A stretch of DNA of 64,000 nt from Paracamarosporium sp. OC-R06-R3 (taxonomy: Eukaryota; Ascomycota; Dothideomycetes; Pleosporales; Didymosphaeriaceae), in assembly GCA_019828545.1 (NCBI GenBank), contig JACVRA010000161.1, positions 62,001 through 126,000 on the forward strand. The letters run 5' to 3'. The notes beneath the pieces were generated by a model that had not been told where the DNA came from, did not search any database, and worked only from the letters and a program-made list of their open reading frames with translations. Positions 57,349 through 64,000 of this stretch are shown piece after piece. The translations under genes were made by a program, and so were the position numbers. Positions within the stretch are counted from its first letter, which is position 1. The number at the start of each line of letters is the position of its first letter.

Positions 57349-60251
57349 CTAAAAGCCATAATTCCTCCTCGTGGTGCCCCGCGCGCGACGGCCGCCCCCA
57401 CCACCAGGCCCAATATCGATGCTCTGCAGCTCCAGACTAAGCGCCATGTCCTCGCTGCCATGCTCAAGCGGGATCTTCGCCGGGATGGGCGGCGCAGCGG
57501 CGGAGTGCCGTCCGCCGCCGTAGGCAGGACTGCTTCCGTAGCCGCCCACGTTCTCGCGCTCGCGGAGGACGTTGCTTTGCGATGAGTGCGCGGACGGGGA
57601 GTCGTATGACATTGACATGGGGCGATCGCTGCGTCTGGTGCGTCCGCTCGAGGGAGAAGATGCGTTGCGGTCGGCTAGGACCAAGGCCCCGGCGTTCACG
57701 GAGGAATTGTAGTCGGTGAATTGGTGCCGAGAGGTCACCAGGGCAGTACTGGGGTTGCTGGCCGAGCCGAAAGTTGCATCGGTGGCGTCGCGAATGCGTT
57801 CTCGATCTGCTCGTTCTCTGCGGTACCGTTCTTCGCGCTGGGCAGCTGCTTCGAGGTCTCGTGCTCCGTTCAGAGCAGCCCGCGAACGGACCGGCCGCAC
57901 TTTCTCTGTTCCTTTGCGCTCTGGCTCTGGCGCCCAGCTGTCAACAGGGAGATGGTCGGATGCATCGATGACACGACCACTAAACGTGACTATCTGGCCC
58001 TGGTCGTTCATCTCCATGCTGCTGCCAGGACGTTCCGGGTCTGACGAGGCAGGCTTAGCATTTGGATTGAAGACGTCGAAGCTGTCTGGATCGAAAGGCA
58101 CCCCTGACAACCTTCGCTCTTGAATCCCATCTGACGAAGGAGGTGGACGAGGCGAAACCGACTTGCGGGTCGGCATGCTCCGCTGCGGCATGCGTGATGT
58201 TCGATCGTTGACCGGACTGTAAGCGTTCACGGGACTAACTGCAGGGCTGATAGCATGAGGCCTGACGAGCGCCAGATCCTGAGCAGGTGACCTACGTCGC
58301 GGCTCCTCTGGCGGTGGATGAGAGTAGTACTGCGACAGGTCGTCCGGTGGTGCAGATTGATGATGGGTCAGTGGATGCGGTCGTGAAGGTGCATCGTACT
58401 GCGGAGGAGTTCGATAATCCGGCTCTGATAGCTGCCTCGCACGTGGTGGGCTTTCATACGAAGGCGGCGGTGCCTGTTGAGCGCTAAAATCTCTGCTCTG
58501 CCGTGCATCAAGACCAGGAACTAGACTTGCTGGTATCATGGCAGTCTCATTCCGTAATGGTGAGGGCACCATGGTGTCCCGGGACACTGGTCGACTCGCC
58601 GGGTGTGGGTGGGTATAACGACGCTCTTGCGGAACTAGTTGTCCGTATTCATTTGCCCCGTAAGATTGTGGGGGTGAATCGTATCCATATTGGCTTGGTT
58701 CTTCCCTATACCGCGACGTATTCAATGGTGCGGGAGCATCACCGCGATAATCTTGAAGCTGCTGTGGTTGCGGCAGAGTGCTTGCGTCTTTCCTATGCAC
58801 TGGCGGTGGTGGGGGAAGGTCGTCTTCGTCTTCTACTGTAGGCTGCATCGCGCTTGTCCTTCGGCCTTGCGATGGATACTGATGACTATACGGGCTTTGC
58901 GAGTCACTGTATCCGTTTGATGAATGGAACTGCTCGTGAGGTGCGACCTGCTCCTGGCTGCGAGAGTTCCTACTCAACCGCAGTGGCTCGACGTGGTACG
59001 AGGGATCCTGAAATACCTCCCTTTCATACTCATCAGGCTGCTGAGGTGTATGAGGATTCGAATATGCTGGCTCTGCATGATATGGGTCTGGTTGAATGGG
59101 CTCAGGCTCGTGCACATAATTGTGCTGAACTGCAGGCGCAGAGTATGAATGTGGTAGCTCGGGTGGAGGATTGTACGACCTTCGACGGGATGATCTGAAG
59201 TCGTCTTGTGACATGGTCCTATTCCCGGGATGCGGATCAATGGGCTGTACCTCGTATGGCTTGGGGGCAGCATACGACATGTCGAAGCTATTATCCTGGT
59301 ACTGTGCTATGTTCGTGTTGGATGAACGCGGGTTCGGTGGCGGGGTTTGGTAGGCTTCGTGCTCAGTCGGTCGTGGTGCCGGTGGTTGTTGCTGTTGTTG
59401 TGGGGTGCGTTGCTTCGGCGGTGGCGTCTCACTCAAGGCGGAGGGACCCGGTACCGGTCTGCGAGGAGGCGTCTCTGCGTGACGGCTCGATCGTTGCTGC
59501 GTCGGCGTGTGCTCATTCGGTCTCTGACGAGGACTGCCATAGCTACGAGGGCCTGCCTGCATCCCTCGCAATCCACGCTGCTCGGGGGTGTGCACCGGAG
59601 AGGGCGATGCTCCCGTGGGATCAGAAGGGAGCGGCCTCCGCTTGACCGGCGTGCTTTCGCGTGGTCCGCCAACTGCTGGACTTCCCGCCGATCTTGTACT
59701 CTGTTGCTTCCTCTCCACCGGCGTCTTCTCCTCCTTGGGACGCGTGTCGTAGTATGTGAGCTCGATGCGGACCTCGCCCGCGTATTTACCCCTGCAGTTG
59801 AGGCCATGCCAGATATCGCTCTGGCCGCCGCCTGGGACAATGACGGCCTCGAGGCTCACCCACGTCTCTCCAATCAGCTCCGTCTTCTTGTCGTCGTTGA
59901 ACACGGACACCTTGAGCTGGTGGTAGTCGGCCGAGTCGTGGACCGTGAATCGAAGTTCTTGATCCCTGCTTCGAGTCAGCGGGGGTTTCGTACGTGAGTC
60001 TATGGGGCATACCATCGTGGAGTCTGTCCACCGCGGCGGTCTGTGTTTGTCTTCTTTGCTTCCTTTCCCAGGCGAGCGGCGCAGTACGGGTCCTGCTTTC
60101 CCATGGACCGGCGGTTCGGCAGGTTCTTCGCGCGGTCGAAGATGGCGACGAGGGTGCCGATGATGGGGCCGTCGACGGTCATGTCGGAGTAGATTCCGGC
60201 GGTATGCTGCGCGCCCAGCGCCCCTGGTTTTACCAATTTCGTGGCTGCCAT
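57349..60251 (-). CDS. C2-domain protein with long Pro-rich tail, Inn1/Fic1-type
   Basis: Two exons, 60251..60013 and 59965..57349, joined across a 47-nt intron (GTATGC..AAGCAG), giving 951 aa. A single C2 domain spans about residues 25-165: GTLVAIFDRAKNLPNRRSMGKQDPYCAARLG, then the exon-2 strand DQELRFTVHDS and GKYAGEVRIELTYYD. The Asp of KQDPYC is in the usual calcium/lipid loop, but the set of Asp ligands is not complete by eye. The rest is disordered, with many PPP and SPxx motifs and Gln/Tyr/Ser-rich runs, as in Inn1 and Fic1, which link the actomyosin ring to septum synthesis through SH3 partners. A role at the division site is inferred from domain order. Confidence 0.75.
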
Positions 60252-62422
60252 GTTGGATCTTCCTGTATCATGGGATCAGGGAGCGTTGCGGGCGAGAGCG
60301 AGCGAGAGTGAGAGTGCGGAGGGGTGGTGGAGCCGCGCAAGCAGCTGCGGTGAGCGTCGACGCGGTGCATGCGCTGCAATTGCAGGACGGCGCGGCGGGA
60401 CAAAGAGCGACGGTGCCAAAAGAACGACTGCCTGCACAAAAGCGCGGCTATGATGCGGTTGGGCGCTTTTACTTTGTTCTGGGGGAGCTCGCCGTGTTTG
60501 TGTTGTTGCATACAATGTGGCTGGTTTCCCAGCCTCGCACCGCGGCCCCACCAATGGATCGCGTCAGATGCCCGCGCCGCGCCCCCAGATCTCCTCATAG
60601 CGCCCGATAGCAGGGCGTACCTTGCATTCGCCGAAACACAAGTCACTGCAAACCGCAAACGCCGTCCGGCACGCCCGGCGAGTCGACTGGGCAATTGGCT
60701 GTTCTCAGCTGCGATGGCTCCTCGCGTGTGCTCCTCCCGCGCGCAGCCTCGTGACGCGCGTATCCATGCATTACAACGCCATTATACGGACCCTTCGCTG
60801 CGCACAGCCCCGAGTACAATCCTTCGCTATCGTAACGAGCATGAGAGAAACATCTCATAAACAACGCGTCATTACATCGGCCAACATCGCATTCACCATT
60901 CCACGTCGCTGTGGTGGTCCCGTGGTTTGATTGCAAAAATTGGAACATGTCCTTCGATGACACCTGAAGACCACAATTATCGCGGTTGAAAGCGTCTTGC
61001 GTGCCGGGATACCGCGGCTCACAGTCGTACGATGTGACTTGTCTACGCCAAAGTCCAAGTTTGTATTGCTCCGGCATTGTCTGACCCCAGAGACAGCGTG
61101 GCTGGGAGTCATCACCGGAACCGATTCACCTCTGCGTACCGATCTTGATCGCGAAATTCCGTCGCCTATCCAATTTTCATCAACCTGTTTTATCTACTGT
61201 TGATGACTTGCTGGCCTCCGAGCTTTGGCAACGCGATAGAAGACTGCGCGCTTGCCGAGCCGGTCGGACATCTCTCGAATGGAACATGCGCATTCTTCGT
61301 CATTTCCTGGGGCTACTGGTATATTGAAGATTCATTCTCTGGAATCTATATGGATCAATGCTCCAATTTGGTGGTGCGCATACACCATGTTCAGCCCTAA
61401 TGATCTAGATCGGTTACAGATGCTGCTACTAGTCCTGATGAAGCCATGAAACAGTTGATGTTCACGAATCGTTCTGTCGTTCACGATGGAATTACAGTAA
61501 AACTATAGATTCCGAAAGACCGCCTCAGAAAGAAATGCTCCCAGGCCTAACTAATAGCCTTCCCTCCTCGGCTTCGAAATAGAGACCAGGAAAAGAAGCT
61601 CCCTCTCGATCAACATCCCACCTCGTGAAGTTTTCCTCCATATCTATTTGCCAGTTCCTCGAGCGGACAACATGATGTTGATCTCAGGCTTTGCCAGCCT
61701 TCTAGAACACCAAAGCCAGGGTAAAAATAGTCAGCCAGTTGGACGTACAGGAAAAGTGTGGTTGGAATGTAAGGCGATCGCGCTATCAGCGCTCGCTACC
61801 CGTGCCAATCACGCCGAGTACGATTCTTCGCATCTCAGCCGCAATCCTGCGAAGCAGATTGGTACCGCCTTTTCTCTCATTGCATTTAACATTACAACTA
61901 GACTCGCTCATAAAATTCTCGCGAAATGATTTGCTGCAGCTTCTCGTCGCTACAGGTTGGTGGTCTACGACCCTGAAGTCAACCGGCTGTAAAGCGGCTC
62001 AAGGAGTCGAGGCTGCGCTATCGTCTCTTCATATATGCACGAGATATCGATTCGCCTAGCGACTTCCTATTTCCGCCTCTTCATGCTCGTGCTGAGCATC
62101 ACCCGCGTCCTCGGATTTGGCCTTCTCGCATAAGCCATGCTTTTTCGACTCAAGGGTGCGTCGCTACGCCGCGTATTCTCCAGATTGCCAATCCAGCGTT
62201 ATCTGCATATGAAGACAACGGTTGGTATTGAATTCGCTACGGCGGGACCGGCATCTTCAAATGCAAAAAATGTCGAATCACCGAGCATAACTTGGGATCC
62301 TTCTTCCTCTGCTGTGTACTTGTAGAAGCGTTGGTGTGTTGGTTTTCACGTCCTTCAGCCCTGCTGATGTCGCTCGCTTTTCGTCGATAATTTTTAATGT
62401 CACTCCATTATTGTTACGACCC
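60252..62422. promoter_or_regulatory. 2.2-kb divergent spacer, C2 gene and peroxidase gene
   Basis: It holds both promoters. Frames in the first 600 bases overlap antisense and are probably chance; the second half is a mosaic of short frames. No mobile element or RNA gene recognised. Confidence 0.45.
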
Positions 62423-64000
62423 ATGCATACTAGAATATTCTTAGTCGCTAGCCTTTTGGCGCGCTGGCATTTCGCGTACGCTGTGCCCACATGGCCAGCG
62501 CCTACTGATGAGTTGGAAGATATACTTTTCCTCACCACGGGCTATCGATCACGAGGATTTGCGAACGCAGTCACGCCTTGCTCCAAAGGACTCTCATCAA
62601 GCCGAGTGACGGCAGCCGAATGGCTTCGGACCGCCTTCCATGATTCGATCAGTGGCAACGTCTACACTGGCGCTGGTGGCCTGGACGGCTCCATAGCATG
62701 GGAGCTCGACACGCTCGAGAACGAAGGAGTCTTTGCAGAAGATTCGGTAGCCGCCTGGGCACCCTATGTCTCCGACTTGACGTCCTTGGCCGATGTGATT
62801 GCTGCTGGGACGTACGCCCTCACACGTTCCTGCAGCAACATCAGCGTTGCGATTCGCGGAGGCCGCCTGGATGCATACGAAGCTGGACCTCTTGGATTTG
62901 TGCCTCAGCCTCAAAACGCCGTTAGCATCTTTCGAAACCAGTTCGCAAGGATGGGTCTTGACGATGCAGGCATGGTCCAATTTGTAGCCTGTGGACATAC
63001 GATCGGTGGAGTTCACGCTGCGGATCACCCCGAAATCACTGATGATACTCTCGCAACTTTCGATTCCACTCCGCACTCTCTGGACAACAGCATCGCAGTC
63101 GAATATGTGTCAGGGTCGACAAACAATCCCCTGGTAGTTGGCAAATCCATAGCGAACAAGAGGAACTCCGATGCCAGAGTCTTCAGCGAAACAGACGACA
63201 ATGCTACCATCAGTGCACTAGCTGCAGATCCCGAGCTCTTCGCAACCACATGCCAGTCTTTATTCCAGAAAATGATCGATCTGGTTCCATACGATGTCCA
63301 GCTTTCGGATCCAGTCACTCCCTACGAGGTGAAGCCATATGCATTGCAGCTGACGCTTCTCGATGGCGGCTCAAAGATTAGATTCACTGGCGACATTCGA
63401 GTTCGTACCACCTCAAATAGTGTTTCACAAGTGCAGCTCATATACACCGACCGTAATGGTGCGGTGAGTCAAACGCCCATCAGCACCACGCCCCAGGGTT
63501 CGGCTACAGGCTTCGACGACAGTTTTTCCTTCTTCAGTTTCTCCACGGATATTTCTGCAGACACATCTATTTCATCGTTTACAATTTCAGTCACGTATAG
63601 CGACGCCGAGCAGACATACGACAACAACGGATCCGGGTTTCCAGTGGAAGACGCCGTCATCTACCAGGCTCCACAGAGCTGCTTGGACGCTTCTGGGAAG
63701 CTGACGGTCGTTGCTGCTGTTCGTGGTAATCAAGCTGCGCCGAGTTTGCAGGCAATGATAAAAGTACCACAGGAAAGTCCGAACCCTGTGCCTTCGATTT
63801 CTACGACAAGAGTTCGTATGGCGACGCAGTCTGCTGTGGGCTCGTATCAGCTTTACGCGGCCGATTTGGGTTTTACGGGTGCTCAAGCGGATTCTGCAGT
63901 TTTTGGTGTATTTGCGGGGAGTGTTGGGGATACGAGGAAGGGGGTGAGCGGGTTACCCACTCGTTGTACGACGTTGGCGGTGTCGAGTCAGAGTTCTGGT
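62423..64000 (+). CDS. secreted class II-type heme peroxidase, partial at right edge
   Basis: One frame stays open from the ATG at 62423 to the end of the window (about 526 codons, no stop), so the gene continues beyond. A signal peptide (SLLARWHFAYA region) precedes the peroxidase domain. The distal catalytic Arg69 and His73 lie in EWLRTAFHD; the proximal heme ligand is His191 in FVACGHTIGG. The ADVIAAGTYAL and IRGGRLDAYEAGP stretches are also as expected. This fits AA2-family (class II-like) fungal peroxidases. The extra C-terminal 200 residues (TPYEVKPYALQLTLL onward) form an all-beta region not part of the core fold; related fungal proteins often carry further C-terminal modules, not seen here. 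No manganese-site assignment attempted. Confidence 0.85.
   Translation, partial: MHTRIFLVASLLARWHFAYAVPTWPAPTDELEDILFLTTGYRSRGFANAVTPCSKGLSSSRVTAAEWLRTAFHDSISGNVYTGAGGLDGSIAWELDTLENEGVFAEDSVAAWAPYVSDLTSLADVIAAGTYALTRSCSNISVAIRGGRLDAYEAGPLGFVPQPQNAVSIFRNQFARMGLDDAGMVQFVACGHTIGGVHAADHPEITDDTLATFDSTPHSLDNSIAVEYVSGSTNNPLVVGKSIANKRNSDARVFSETDDNATISALAADPELFATTCQSLFQKMIDLVPYDVQLSDPVTPYEVKPYALQLTLLDGGSKIRFTGDIRVRTTSNSVSQVQLIYTDRNGAVSQTPISTTPQGSATGFDDSFSFFSFSTDISADTSISSFTISVTYSDAEQTYDNNGSGFPVEDAVIYQAPQSCLDASGKLTVVAAVRGNQAAPSLQAMIKVPQESPNPVPSISTTRVRMATQSAVGSYQLYAADLGFTGAQADSAVFGVFAGSVGDTRKGVSGLPTRCTTLAVSSQSSG

Noticed and set aside
1..64000. tRNA, rRNA, CRISPR or biosynthetic gene cluster
   Set aside because: Scanned by eye for tRNA B-box-like sequences and for large synthase domains; none found. 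CRISPR is not expected in a fungal nuclear genome. A tRNAscan run would settle the tRNA question.

Overview
The window looks like a euchromatic stretch of a filamentous ascomycete (Pezizomycotina) chromosome. Genes are compact, one every 2-3 kb. Introns are mostly 44-80 nt with GT..AG ends. Several families are typical of filamentous fungi: BYS1, a BAS2-like small secreted protein, a sedolisin, an LPMO-like protein and a DUF6536 membrane protein. The mix of plant-polymer enzymes and small secreted Cys-rich proteins suggests a plant-associated or saprotrophic species, perhaps a dothideomycete; the class is a guess. I assembled 24 protein-coding genes, joining exons by hand from splice sites and reading phase. 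No rRNA, tRNA, CRISPR or intact transposon was recognised.

Layout. 0.2-6.7 kb: a small secreted protein, an organic-solute-transporter-alpha-like membrane protein and a DUF6536 membrane protein. 7.2-16.6 kb: a housekeeping block with CCT3 (chaperonin gamma), a conserved protein of unknown function, COG8 (Golgi tethering) and a giant UBE2O-type ubiquitin-conjugating enzyme; the last two are divergent from a 174-bp gap. 17.3-29.2 kb: a lipocalin-like secreted protein, a four-TM protein with a Pro/Gly/Tyr/Gln tail, a sedolisin protease, a five-Asp-box sialidase-fold protein, a GNAT acetyltransferase and an eight-exon secreted GH2 glycosidase. 31.0-36.8 kb: a probable pseudokinase, a BYS1-domain protein and an AA14/LPMO-like protein with an N-terminal His after signal cleavage. 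37.9-42.3 kb: an EAF transcription-elongation factor, then ribosomal protein RPS0 and mitochondrial ribosomal protein uS15m, divergent from a 217-bp gap. 43.0-50.4 kb: a BAS2-like effector candidate, a second GNAT protein, a 934-aa multi-TM protein with a duplicated Cys-rich ectodomain, an AT-rich gene-poor stretch and a PAN/apple-like small secreted protein. 52.5-60.3 kb: a CSC1/TMEM63-type channel and a C2-domain protein of Inn1/Fic1 type. A secreted class II-type heme peroxidase runs off the right edge.

How the genes relate. There are no operons and no recognisable biosynthetic gene cluster. The recurring theme is secretion: about eleven of the 24 products carry a signal peptide, set between conserved housekeeping genes that often share short bidirectional promoters. 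The least explained objects are the duplicated-Cys-module membrane protein (45.7-48.5 kb), the pseudokinase (31.0-33.1 kb), and the PAN-like gene whose stop codon overlaps a perfect splice donor (50.0 kb).
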